From an uncultured Planctomycetota bacterium (lineage in GTDB: Bacteria; Planctomycetota; Planctomycetia; Pirellulales; Thermoguttaceae): DNA of 32,493 nucleotides. Within the stretch, counting starts at the first letter, position 1; the number at the start of each line of letters is the position of its first letter. The translations under genes and the position numbers were made by a program. Positions 1-7,905 of the stretch are shown here, in pieces. The notes under the pieces are model-generated. The model saw only the letters and a program-made list of their open reading frames with translations, did not search any database and had not been told where the DNA came from. The DNA lies in contig CADACS010000069.1 in assembly GCA_902786505.1 (NCBI GenBank), positions 1-32,493 of the forward strand, written 5' to 3'.

Positions 1-1972
1 GCCGACGTCGGATACCGGCTCCGCGTCGTCGCGAATTCGAAGGGAACGACCGCGCAGGCGACGTCCGCGTCGGTTGTAACGCGCGATCTTACGTCGGTTA
101 CGATGAACAACGCGGGTACGAATCCGACGGTCGGAACGCGCATCGTTACGTACGTCGCGCCGAGTACCGGCACGGCGACGTACCAGTGGTACCGAATCGA
201 CTCGACCGGTACGGAGACGGCGATTCCCGACGCGACGGGCTACGCGTACACGCCGGTCGAGGCGGACGCCGGATGCTATCTGAAGGTCGTTGCGACGGGC
301 ACGGGCGCGTATACGGGCGTCGTTTCCAAGCGCACGGCGAATCCGCTTCCGGGCGCGTTTACCGTCACCCTTTCGCCCTCCAATCCGACGTATAACGCGC
401 GCGTATCGGCGACGATTTCGCCCGCCGACAGCTCCGCGACGTACCAGTGGTACCGCGTGGACGCGTCGGGCGCTTCGACCGCGATTTCTAACGCGACGAA
501 ATCTTTCTACGTCGCGACGGCGGCGGACGTCGGCTATTATCTGCGCGTCGTGGCGACGTCGAAGGGCATGAGCGTTCAGCAGACGACGCAGTCTGTCGTA
601 ACGCGCGCGCTGACGTCGATTACGATGAACGCCGCCGGTACGAATCCCGCCAAGGGCAAGAAGATTATTACTTACATTTCGCCGAGCTCCGCGACGGTCG
701 ACTATCAGTGGTACCGCGTGGACGCGACCGGGAAGTCGACGAAGATCAGCGGCGCGACGGAATCGACGTATACGCCGACGGCGAACGATTCCGCGTGTTA
801 TCTAAAGGTCGTCGCGACGGGAACCGGCGGGTATACCGGCTCGGTCTCCGTTCAGACGGCGAATCCTATGCCGTCCCTGTTCGAAGCGACGGTAACCGCG
901 TCGCCTAAATTCAACGGCAAAGTCAAAGTAACGCTCTCTCCGAGCGGGGCGACGGCGACGTATACGTGGTACCGCGTCAGCGCGTCGGGCGCCGAGACGG
1001 AGATCACAGGCGTTACGGCGAACAACTACACGGCGCGCGCGGCGGACGTCGGATGTTACCTGAAGGTCGTAGCCACAGGCACGGGCTCGTACGCGGGCCA
1101 GACGGCGAGCGCGACGACGGCGAATAAGGTAACGCGTCCCCTCGTTTCGGTAACGCTGCCCGCCTCGATTAAGTACAACGTTTCGACGTCGGGGTTCCTT
1201 TCTCCGAGTACGGCGACCGCGACGTATCAGTGGTACCGCGGGGACGGTGAGACATGGACGGCCATTTCCGGCGCGACGAAAGCGAAGTATCTCCCGACCG
1301 CGACCGACGTTGGGAAGTATCTCAAAGTCGTCGCGACGGGAACCGGGTCCTATACCGGAACGGTCGAGCGCGTTTCTTCGAGTAAGGTAACGCGTCCTCT
1401 CGTCTCGGTAACGCTCAACGCGGTAACGGAAGTCGGCAAGACGATTACGGCGTATCCGAGCCCGGGCGCTGCGACGGCGACGTATCAGTGGTACCGCAGT
1501 AAGACGGCGAGTAACTGGACGGCGATCGACGGCGCGACGAAAAAGACGTACAAGCCGACGGCGGACGACCAGGGGTATTACCTGCGCATTGTCGTTAAAG
1601 GGACGGGCAGCTATACCGGTCAGGTTGTTAAGGCGACGGCGAAGAAGATCGCGGGCGACGCTTTCGTGGTCGAACGTCGCGAACGCGTCGAGCTATACTT
1701 TGGAATACAAGGAGTCGTCGGCTTCGACGTATGCCGTTATTCAGAACGCGGTAAGTCCGTACGTCATAGCCAATTTAACGCCGGGCGTTTCCTACGACTT
1801 CCGCGTTAAGGCGGTCGGCTCCGGGACGTATACGAATTCCAATTACGCGACCGTAACGGCAGCGACGGCGTCGAGCGCTTCCGCGGCGAGTCAGATTTTT
1901 GCCGATTTCGCCGACGAACTGGACGAAGAGCTCGACGTCTTCTGGGACGCGCTCGAATCGACGTTGGCCTAA
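1..1972 (+). CDS. Tandem Ig-like repeat surface protein with C-terminal FN3 domain; 5' truncated, frameshifted
   Basis: The reading frame is open from base 1, so the N-terminus lies outside the window. It encodes six complete Ig-like repeats of 86-88 codons plus the end of an earlier one. Each repeat has a Tyr-(Gln/Thr)-Trp-Tyr-Arg strand, a GAT-x-x-x-Y turn and a (C/Y/K)YL(K/R)(V/I)V strand followed by a G-T-G-x-Y-x-G hairpin. After the repeats the frame switches: frame 1 would run out of register to a stop at 1809, whereas frame 2 from about 1656 gives a good fibronectin type III domain (starting ATLSWSNVANASSYTLEY) and an acidic tail ending at the stop 1970-1972. Removing one G from the GGG at 1653-1655 joins the two. 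Such repeat proteins are normally exported, cell-surface or adhesive; that role is inferred, as no signal peptide or anchor is visible here. The ligand is unknown. Confidence 0.8.
181..1640 (+). repeat. Tandem 258-264 bp repeats encoding Ig-like domains
   Basis: The core (TAC/TAT)CAGTGGTACCG or a close variant recurs at 181, 442, 703, 961, 1225 and 1483, so spacing is 261, 261, 258, 264 and 258 bases, always a whole number of codons. Copies differ mostly at third positions and in the linker between domains. The start of the window holds the end of one more copy. In-frame spacing shows that copy number can change by recombination without breaking the frame. Confidence 0.85.
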
Positions 1973-1980
1973 TAGCTGAA

Positions 1981-2020
1981 AATAAGTTAAGACGCTTCGC
2001 CGCGTCTTCTCTTATTTGAC
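1981..2020 (+). terminator. Intrinsic terminator after the Ig-repeat gene
   Basis: AATAAG-tt-AAGACGC, loop TTCGCC, GCGTCTT-ct-CTTATT forms a 13-bp stem in two blocks, beginning eight bases after the stop codon. The 3' arm is T-rich and is followed by TGACTTTT. Confidence 0.75.
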
Positions 2021-2046
2021 TTTTCCGTTTGATTCCGCTATATTGA

Positions 2047-2086
2047 GACCGACGCGTTTTTGGGGAACGCGCCGGTCTTTTGTTTT
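2047..2086 (+). terminator. Hairpin plus T-tract just upstream of the SDR gene
   Basis: GACCG-a-CGCGTT, loop TTTGGGG, AACGCG-c-CGGTC gives an 11-bp stem with one mismatch, followed by TTTTGTTTTA. It ends about five bases before the Shine-Dalgarno of the SDR gene, so it is either a second terminator for upstream transcription or a leader attenuator. The sequence does not decide between these. Confidence 0.55.
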
Positions 2087-2107
2087 ATTCAGAGGAGACG
2101 CACGGCA

Positions 2108-3061
2108 ATGAAGAATTTATTTGACTTAACCGGCCGCAAGGCGTTGGTAACGGGCGCGAGCGGGGGAATTGGCAGAGGCTATGCGTACGCTTTGGCGTCG
2201 GCGGGCGCGGACGTCGCGATTTTATGTCGGAACGCGGACGCGGGCGCGAAAGTCGCGGCGGAACTTGCGGATACGTTCGGCGTCGATTCGTTCTTTCAGG
2301 CGTGCGACGTGTCCGTGGAATCGAGCGTGGACGCCGCCGTCGCCGCGGTCGTCGAACGGTTCGGGAAACTGGATATTGGCGTAAATAACGCCGGTATCGG
2401 GATTTTGGGCGGCGACGCCGACTATTCGCTCGACGATTGGAATAAGGTCATTGGCGTGAATCTTACGGGCATGTGGCTCTGCGCGCGCGCGGAAGGGCGC
2501 GTCTTTATTAAGCAGGGGACGGGCGGCAAGATTATCAATACCGCGTCTATGTCCGCGCGGATCAGCAACTGCAACGTCTCGTATAACGCCAGTAAGGCGG
2601 CGGTCGTCGAGATGACCCGCATGCTCGCCGCGGAATGGGGCGCGTACAATATCAATGTGAATTCGATTAGTCCGAGCTATTTGCTTTCTCCGATGCACGC
2701 GTCGACGCCGCTCGAAATTCGCCAGAAGATTAGGGAGCTCACGCCGCTGGGGTATGTCGAGCGGCCGGAGGATCTGTACGGGCCGGTAATCTTTCTGGCG
2801 TCCGACGCGTCGAACTATGTGACCGGGCACGACTTGCTTGTCGACGGCGGGCATACGCTCAACGCGTGGATGGCGCCGCTCGGCCGCGCCGTGCCGCCCC
2901 GCGTCTCGCCCGAGGAAGAATCCGCGCAGCTCAAAAAGGATTTGGCGACGCTCGGCGTCCCCTGCGACGAAAACGGGATTAACTTCGATTTGCATCCGGA
3001 AATCGCCGGCGCCTACCGCGCGATGTTGGGGGAAGGAAGCGGCGACGGAGCGGACGCGTAA
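2108..3061 (+). CDS. Short-chain dehydrogenase/reductase, sugar or polyol type
   Basis: This is a 317-residue SDR that should use NAD(P)(H) to oxidise or reduce a sugar, polyol or related carbonyl in the cytoplasm. Visible motifs are the Rossmann TGASGGIG (residues 15-22), NNAG (93-96), catalytic Ser147 or Ser149, and Tyr159-x3-Lys163, followed by the LLVDGG C-terminal signature. It resembles gluconate 5-dehydrogenase and sorbose-reductase type SDRs, but a C-terminal extension of about 60 residues after that signature is unusual for a classical SDR of about 250 residues. The start is ATG 2108, preceded by AGAGGAGA; an in-frame upstream TTG at 2060 lies inside the hairpin and is not favoured. 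It lies upstream of an FGGY kinase and an aldolase, separated by a RAYT element, which suggests a shared sugar pathway. Substrate unknown. Confidence 0.85.
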   Translation: MKNLFDLTGRKALVTGASGGIGRGYAYALASAGADVAILCRNADAGAKVAAELADTFGVDSFFQACDVSVESSVDAAVAAVVERFGKLDIGVNNAGIGILGGDADYSLDDWNKVIGVNLTGMWLCARAEGRVFIKQGTGGKIINTASMSARISNCNVSYNASKAAVVEMTRMLAAEWGAYNINVNSISPSYLLSPMHASTPLEIRQKIRELTPLGYVERPEDLYGPVIFLASDASNYVTGHDLLVDGGHTLNAWMAPLGRAVPPRVSPEEESAQLKKDLATLGVPCDENGINFDLHPEIAGAYRAMLGEGSGDGADA

Positions 3062-3065
3062 ATTT

Positions 3066-3133
3066 CGCCGATGCGGCGTCAGCCGCGAGGCGTCACTCCG
3101 CGCAGCGGCAAGCCGCCCCCATTGGGGGCGGAT
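3066..3133 (-). repeat. REP-like palindromic element, inverted diverged copy
   Basis: Read on the minus strand, this stretch is a diverged copy of the 99-bp unit found twice at 3262-3456. It contains the perfect inverted repeat CCGCCCCCATTGGGGGCGG at 3113-3131 and the shared block GCCGCGAGGCGTCA. It begins five bases after the SDR stop and lies opposite in orientation to the downstream pair. Confidence 0.75.
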
Positions 3134-3261
3134 GGTTTGCCCCAGGCGCCGCGCATTTCATTGATGCAGCTGGTTTCATCGATTATATCTCATCTTAAAT
3201 CGTGAGACGCATGGCGTATGAAATGTCGTTGGTTATATTATTGGAGGACCGTTCCGGGGAC

Positions 3262-3456
3262 TTTGGCGAATCGTTGTTTTTATCCGCCCCCAATGGGGGC
3301 GGCTTTCCGCCTTTGGCGGATTGACGCCTCGCGGCTTTGCCGCATCGCCGTTTTTTGAATTTTGGCGAATCGTTGTTTTTATCCGCCCCCAATGGGGGCG
3401 GCTTTCCGCCTTCGGCGGATTGACGCCTCGCGGCTTTGCCGCCTCGCCGTTTTTTA
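3262..3456 (+). repeat. Two direct 99-bp REP-like units
   Basis: Unit 1 (3262-3360) and unit 2 (3361-3456) are nearly identical, differing at a few bases. Each holds three hairpins in the same order: CCGCCCCCA-a-TGGGGGCGG (3284-3302 and 3383-3401), TCCGCC-(TTT or TTC)-GGCGGA, and GCGGCTTTGCCGC followed by TCGCCGTTTTTT. The short GC-rich palindromes in intergenic DNA beside a RAYT gene are what REP sequences look like. The hairpins with T-runs may also stop transcription from the SDR gene. Confidence 0.8.
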
Positions 3457-3483
3457 ATCATTGCGGTTTGTTGAGAACGCTTA

Positions 3484-4050
3484 ATGAAATATCCTCCTTT
3501 TCCCAATCCAGACGCCTACAGAACGTTCCACTTGACGTTTACGTGTTACGGCACGTGGCTTCTTGGTTCGGAAAAAGGTTCGACCCGTCATGGCGGCGGT
3601 TACGTCGCGCCCTGTCCGAATTTGGAAGAGTATATGCGCGATCGCTGTAATTATAGCAGCGTAACCTTGTCAAAACCGTTGCGCCTAATTACTTTTAACG
3701 CTATTGAAAACGTTTGCGCGCGCGAAGGTTGGATTCTTCAGGCGCTCAATACGCTCGGTCAGCATGTTCACGCGGTCGTTACTGTCGGTCGCGACGATTT
3801 AGGTTCCGTCGTTCTCGGCAAACTTAAATCGGAAGCGACACGCGAACTCCGGGCGGTTGGTTTTCGGCAGACGCAACCAATTTGGACGCGAAGCGGAAAC
3901 TGCAAAGAGATAAAAACTTATGGATACTTTTGCAGAGCCGTTAAATACGTGACGCTTGAACAGACGGAATCCTCTTTCCATAATCAACAGTCAGTCGCAG
4001 AAGACGGTCGCGATCATACTGAATCCAGAGAGACGTCATTTGACGAATAA
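3484..4050 (+). CDS. REP-associated tyrosine transposase (RAYT / TnpA-REP, Y1_Tnp family)
   Basis: A 188-residue protein of the IS200-like HUH/Y1 family in its domesticated RAYT form, which nicks and joins single-stranded DNA at REP hairpins. The start (FHLTFTCYGTWLLGSEKGS) matches the planctomycete RAYT type with LTFTCYGTWL-H/G. The HUH metal-binding motif is HVH at residues 94-96 (LGQHVHAVV), and the probable catalytic tyrosine is Tyr155 in RAVKYV. An intervening K(L/A)K-x2-ATR-x-LR stretch is the usual helix. Length is normal and no stop or frameshift is seen, so it may be active. It starts 27 bases after two REP-like units, with a third inverted copy 350 bases further upstream. It is AT-richer than the sugar genes on both sides, which fits separate arrival. 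No strong Shine-Dalgarno is seen. Confidence 0.85.
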   Translation: MKYPPFPNPDAYRTFHLTFTCYGTWLLGSEKGSTRHGGGYVAPCPNLEEYMRDRCNYSSVTLSKPLRLITFNAIENVCAREGWILQALNTLGQHVHAVVTVGRDDLGSVVLGKLKSEATRELRAVGFRQTQPIWTRSGNCKEIKTYGYFCRAVKYVTLEQTESSFHNQQSVAEDGRDHTESRETSFDE

Positions 4051-4078
4051 ACAGTATAAGTATTAAGGAACCCGCTCC

Positions 4079-5599
4079 ATGAGCAAAAAAATCCTCTCCT
4101 TTGACCTGGGCACCGGCGGCAATAAGGCGACCCTTTTCGACGTCGACGGGACGTGTCTGGCGTCCGCGTTTGTCGAGTACGGCACGGCGTTTCCGAACGT
4201 CGGCTGGTACGAGCAGAAGCCGGAAGATTGGCGGACCGCGGTCGTCGCGAGCGCGCGTAAACTCATTGCCGAGTCGCGCGTCGACGTTCGGGAAATCGCC
4301 GCGATCGCGCTTTCGGGCCACAGTCTCGGCTGCGTTCCGCTCGACGCGGACGGCGCGCTGCTGCGCGAGCAGACGCCGATCTGGTCCGACGTGCGCGCCA
4401 CGCAAGAGGCGGACGAATTCTTTCGAACGGTCGATCCGACCGCATGGTACCTCAAGACCGGCGGCGGCTTCTCGCCGGAGCACTATACCGCGTTCAAAAT
4501 CATGTGGCTCCGCAATCATGAGCCGGAGACGTTCGCCAAAGCGCGAAAGTTCGTCGGGACAAAGGATTATATCAACTACTATCTCACCGGCAGAATCGTA
4601 ACCGACCCCGGCTACGCGTCCGGATGCGGCGTATGGAATCTGCCCGGCTGGGATTACGAGCCGGAATTCCTCAACGCGGCGAAACTCGACCGCTCGCTCT
4701 TTCCGGACGTCGTTCCGTCGACCGAACCGATCGGAACGCTCACGGCGCAGGCGGCGGAAGACATGGGCCTGAGCCGAGACACGCTCGTTATCTGCGGGAG
4801 CGTCGACAATTCGTGCATGGCGCTTGGGGCCGGCGCGTTCAAACGGGGCCGGTCGTACGCGTCGATGGGCTCGTCGACCTGGATCGCCGTGTCCGACGAT
4901 CGGCTCGATCTCGACCCCGCGGCGAAGCCGTACGTCTTCGCGCACTGCGTGCCCGGCTTCTACGCTATCGCGCTCGCGCTCTATTCGTCGGGCACGACGT
5001 TCCGCTGGGTCAAAGACGTCATGTGCCCCGATTTAACCGCGCGCGCAAATTCGGAAGGGCGCAACGTTTACGAACTCGCAATCGAAGAGGCCGCGACTTC
5101 CGCGCCAGGCGCGAACGGCCTGCTCATGAATCCGTCGCTCGCGGGCGGCGCTTCCCAGGACGGAACCCCGAAACTGCGCGGCGCGTTCCTCGGGCTCGAC
5201 CTGTCGCATACCCGCGCCGACCTTCTGCGCGCGTGTCTGGAAGGGATCGCGCTCGGCCTGCGCGACGTTCGGGAAAATCTCTTTGCGCACGGGGGCGCGG
5301 GCGACGCCATGACGGTCGTCGGCGGGGGCGCGATCAGCCCGATCTGGCGCCAGATCTACGCTGACGTTATGAAGACGACGATCGTTAAGACGAACGTCGG
5401 ACAGAACGCCGCCGCGCTGGGCGCCGCCGCGCTCGCCGCCGTCGGGGCCGGACTGTGGTCCTCGTTCGATAAGGTCGACGAGCTCGTTCAGCAGGGCGAG
5501 AGCGCCGTTCCAAATCGCGATCTGGAAGAGCTTTACGATCGGAAATTCGCCGATTATCTCACGGCGCGCGGCCTGCTCGCGCAGTATGCGGAACGGTAA
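4079..5599 (+). CDS. FGGY-family carbohydrate kinase, xylulokinase-like
   Basis: A 506-residue ASKHA-fold kinase that phosphorylates a ketose, polyol or related sugar with ATP. The phosphate-1 loop DLGTGGNK is at residues 9-16, GHSLG near 80 matches the substrate-side loop, and Asp243 in CGSVDNS is the likely catalytic base. The adenosine region has GGGAISPIWRQIYADVM then GQNAAALGAAALA, the usual FGGY C-terminal signature. Length fits xylulokinase and relatives (about 480-510). The start ATG 4079 has AAGGA ten bases upstream. A DeoC-type aldolase follows after 54 bases and an SDR precedes it beyond the RAYT insertion, suggesting oxidation, phosphorylation and cleavage of one substrate. The true substrate cannot be read from sequence, so no symbol is given. 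Confidence 0.88.
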   Translation: MSKKILSFDLGTGGNKATLFDVDGTCLASAFVEYGTAFPNVGWYEQKPEDWRTAVVASARKLIAESRVDVREIAAIALSGHSLGCVPLDADGALLREQTPIWSDVRATQEADEFFRTVDPTAWYLKTGGGFSPEHYTAFKIMWLRNHEPETFAKARKFVGTKDYINYYLTGRIVTDPGYASGCGVWNLPGWDYEPEFLNAAKLDRSLFPDVVPSTEPIGTLTAQAAEDMGLSRDTLVICGSVDNSCMALGAGAFKRGRSYASMGSSTWIAVSDDRLDLDPAAKPYVFAHCVPGFYAIALALYSSGTTFRWVKDVMCPDLTARANSEGRNVYELAIEEAATSAPGANGLLMNPSLAGGASQDGTPKLRGAFLGLDLSHTRADLLRACLEGIALGLRDVRENLFAHGGAGDAMTVVGGGAISPIWRQIYADVMKTTIVKTNVGQNAAALGAAALAAVGAGLWSSFDKVDELVQQGESAVPNRDLEELYDRKFADYLTARGLLAQYAER

Positions 5600-5653
5600 A
5601 AGGGCGCCGGCCGGGATTCGGTCGGCGGCCCGTCAGGGGAATGGAGACAGAGA

Positions 5654-6346
5654 ATGAACACAGAACAAGAATTCGATCTTCCGAGCCTGCTCGACGTGAG
5701 CGCGGTTCAAACCACTTCGTCCAAAGAGGACGTCGCGTTTGTCGCGGCCCTTGCCGCTAAGTTTAACTGCAAGGCGGCGTTCGCGCTGTCGGGCTTTTTG
5801 CCGTTCCTCAAGGAGGAGCGCGACCGGCTCGGCGGCAAATTCCTTATCGGCGGAACGATCGGGTATCCGAGCGGGCAGACGTCGACGAAAATGAAATGCG
5901 CCGAAGCGAAGATATTAGTCGATTTCGGAGCCGACGAGACCGATATGGTTCTGAACGTCGGGTATCTGCTTTCCGGAATGTTTCAGGAAGCGCTCGACGA
6001 TATCAAGGCGGTCAAGCAGACGGTCGGCGACACGCCCCTCAAAGTCATTATCGAGGCGCCCGTTCTGGGTCCCGACGACGTCAAACGCGCCGCGGAGCTT
6101 GTCGTTAAGGGCGGCGCGCAATGGGTTAAGACGGGGACCGGCTGGGCGAAGACGGGCACGACGCTCGAGCATCTGCGCCTCATTCGGGACGCGGTCGGGT
6201 ACGAAATCGGCCTGAAAGTCGCGGGCGGGGTCGGGGATCTGGCGACGATTCGCGAAATGCTGCAGTATAAAGTCGGGCGGTTCGGAATCGGCCGCAAAGC
6301 GCGCGCGATTCTCGAAGAGTACGAAGCGGAACGCGGCGCGAAGTAA
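5654..6346 (+). CDS. deoC: Deoxyribose-phosphate aldolase family (DeoC)
   Basis: A 230-residue class I aldolase, TIM barrel, cytoplasmic. DeoC reversibly cleaves 2-deoxyribose 5-phosphate to glyceraldehyde 3-phosphate and acetaldehyde. The active-site set is intact: Asp97 in ETDMVLNVG, Schiff-base Lys159 in WVKTGTGW and Lys188 in LKVAGGV, matching Asp102, Lys167 and Lys201 of E. coli DeoC. Length is in the range of short bacterial DeoC proteins. The start ATG 5654 has GGAGA about nine bases upstream. The 54-base gap from the kinase holds a GC hairpin (GCCGGCC-n7-GGTCGGC) without a T-run, so co-transcription is likely. Because the neighbours are an FGGY kinase and an SDR rather than deoA, deoB or deoD, the in vivo substrate may be another 2-deoxy or deoxy-sugar phosphate. 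Confidence 0.85.
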   Translation: MNTEQEFDLPSLLDVSAVQTTSSKEDVAFVAALAAKFNCKAAFALSGFLPFLKEERDRLGGKFLIGGTIGYPSGQTSTKMKCAEAKILVDFGADETDMVLNVGYLLSGMFQEALDDIKAVKQTVGDTPLKVIIEAPVLGPDDVKRAAELVVKGGAQWVKTGTGWAKTGTTLEHLRLIRDAVGYEIGLKVAGGVGDLATIREMLQYKVGRFGIGRKARAILEEYEAERGAK

Positions 6347-6372
6347 CCGTTTGAAGAAAAGGAGCGGAAGTT

Positions 6373-7827
6373 ATGACAGGACGCAGTTTACTGCTGATCG
6401 GTTCGGCGTGCGTTTTGCTGATCTGCGGCGCGGCGCCGCGCCCTTGCGCGAGCCAGGACGGTTCCCAGAACGGCGCGCCGGAGACGCTGGAATCGTTTGC
6501 GATTCTCCCGTGGGATTTTCACGACGGGTTCGGGCCCAAGGACACGGCCGTACTTAAGGCCACGACCTACCGCAATATCGACGACTATCTCGAACGCGGC
6601 TCGCGCGCCTACGAGCCGTTCGATTCCGGATTTGCCGGCATAGCCGAGTGCGGATACAATTTCTCCGGGTTCGTGAGCGGACCTGACGGAATCGAGGCGT
6701 CGCGCAAAAACGGGCTGAAGTGCGTCGTCTATCCGAAGATCGACATGTTCGATTCGCGCGGACTGTCAGACGAACAGCTTGCCGTGAAATGCGCCGAAAT
6801 GGAAGCCGCGTTCAAAAAGGTCGTCGAGGAGACGAAAGACGATCCGTGCGTCTGGGGATACTGCCTGACCGACGAGCCAGGGCCGTGGTACAATCTCAGT
6901 ATGGCCGCGGCGAGCGCCGCGATTCGAAAGAACGCGCCCGGCAAGTTCGTTTACGTCAATCTGTTTCCGAATACGGCGCCGACGACCGAGGAAGTCGGCG
7001 ACAGATCGCCGTACGGGGCGAAGTCGTACAAAGAGTTCCTCGAACGGTTTATTCGGGAAGTCAAGCCGGACGTGCTCAGCTACGATAATTACGAAGTCGA
7101 GTATTCCGACGATCTTCGCAATCCAAATCGCGGAATCGCGCACTTTACGAATCTCTTTGAGATTCGCGCCGCCGCGCTGGAACACGGTATTCCGTTCTGG
7201 TTCGTCGGGAGCGGCGTGAGTCTGCGCTCCTATTCGTCGCCGCCGTCGTACGCGCGGCTCGCGCTGCAGACGTATACGGCGCTGGCCGCGGGCGCGCGCG
7301 GAATTACGTGGTACCATTATTATCCGGTCGGGCGGGACGCGAGCGCGGTCGATTCGCGCGGCGCTCGGACGGTCTATTGGGACTACATGAAGACTGTCAA
7401 CGGCGAAGCGCGCGCGCTCGGAAATTATCTTGAGTCGTTTCGTTCGACCGAAGTCGGAACGACCGATCTTTGGCCGAACGTCGAGCCGAAGCTGCCGCCC
7501 GTCCCGAATAACGTGCTCGTGAATCTCAAGTCGGAACTGTCGCGCCAAGGGGGCTATTCGGACGCGGACGCCGCGCGCGAAATTAAACTCATGGTCGGCG
7601 AATTTGCCGGCGGCCCGGACGGGAACCGCGTCGCGGCGCTCGCGGTCAATTTGAACGTCGGGGTCTCTGTGCGCGTTAAATTTGATTCGCCCGCCGGCTA
7701 TGGCCCGCCCAAGACGGTCTCGCCGGTCTCCGGCAGGGAAGAGGACCCGGCCCCGGAAGAGCTGGAGGAAGGGTTCTGGATTCTGCCCGGCTGCGGAAAA
7801 CTGTTCGTGTTCGAACGCGCGAAATAA
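6373..7827 (+). CDS. Secreted glycoside-hydrolase-like TIM-barrel protein
   Basis: 484 residues with a typical signal peptide (basic MTGR, hydrophobic core LLLIGSACVLLICGAA, probable cleavage near residue 27), so it is exported. The mature part reads like a GH42/GH5-type barrel: FAILPWDFHDGF near the start, WGYCLTDEPGPW at 161-172 with Glu168 as candidate acid/base, SYDNYE at 236-241 with Glu241 as another acidic candidate, PFWFVG, and AARGITWYHYYP at strand 8, followed by a beta-rich C-terminal domain. I do not recognise an exact family and the substrate is unknown. RBS AAGGAG precedes ATG 6373, 26 bases after deoC, so it is probably in the same operon, where it could release the sugar that the kinase and aldolase consume. 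Confidence 0.7.
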   Translation: MTGRSLLLIGSACVLLICGAAPRPCASQDGSQNGAPETLESFAILPWDFHDGFGPKDTAVLKATTYRNIDDYLERGSRAYEPFDSGFAGIAECGYNFSGFVSGPDGIEASRKNGLKCVVYPKIDMFDSRGLSDEQLAVKCAEMEAAFKKVVEETKDDPCVWGYCLTDEPGPWYNLSMAAASAAIRKNAPGKFVYVNLFPNTAPTTEEVGDRSPYGAKSYKEFLERFIREVKPDVLSYDNYEVEYSDDLRNPNRGIAHFTNLFEIRAAALEHGIPFWFVGSGVSLRSYSSPPSYARLALQTYTALAAGARGITWYHYYPVGRDASAVDSRGARTVYWDYMKTVNGEARALGNYLESFRSTEVGTTDLWPNVEPKLPPVPNNVLVNLKSELSRQGGYSDADAAREIKLMVGEFAGGPDGNRVAALAVNLNVGVSVRVKFDSPAGYGPPKTVSPVSGREEDPAPEELEEGFWILPGCGKLFVFERAK

Positions 7828-7852
7828 GCGCGGCGCGTCGGGAATAAAAAAA

Positions 7853-7888
7853 CCGCCCTCGGATTGACGTCCGGGGGCGGCGTTCTTT
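7853..7888. terminator. Bidirectional terminator between convergent genes
   Basis: CCGCCCTCGG, loop ATTGACGT, CCGGGGGCGG forms a 10-bp stem with one G-T pair. On the plus strand CGTTCTTTT follows; on the minus strand the stem is followed by seven T's (AAAAAAA at 7846-7852 on the plus strand). It serves both the glycosidase-like gene and the convergent His/Cys-repeat gene. Confidence 0.8.
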
Positions 7889-7905
7889 TACGGCGCGCGA
7901 AGAAA

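Noticed and set aside
3066..3456. CRISPR array
   Set aside because: Only two direct units with no spacers between them; the units are palindromic and lie next to a RAYT gene, so REP-type is the better reading.
3195..3506. A 103-residue minus-strand frame over the REP-like units
   Set aside because: Its repeated sequence (GGKAARRQSA) is just the translation of the two 99-bp palindromic units.
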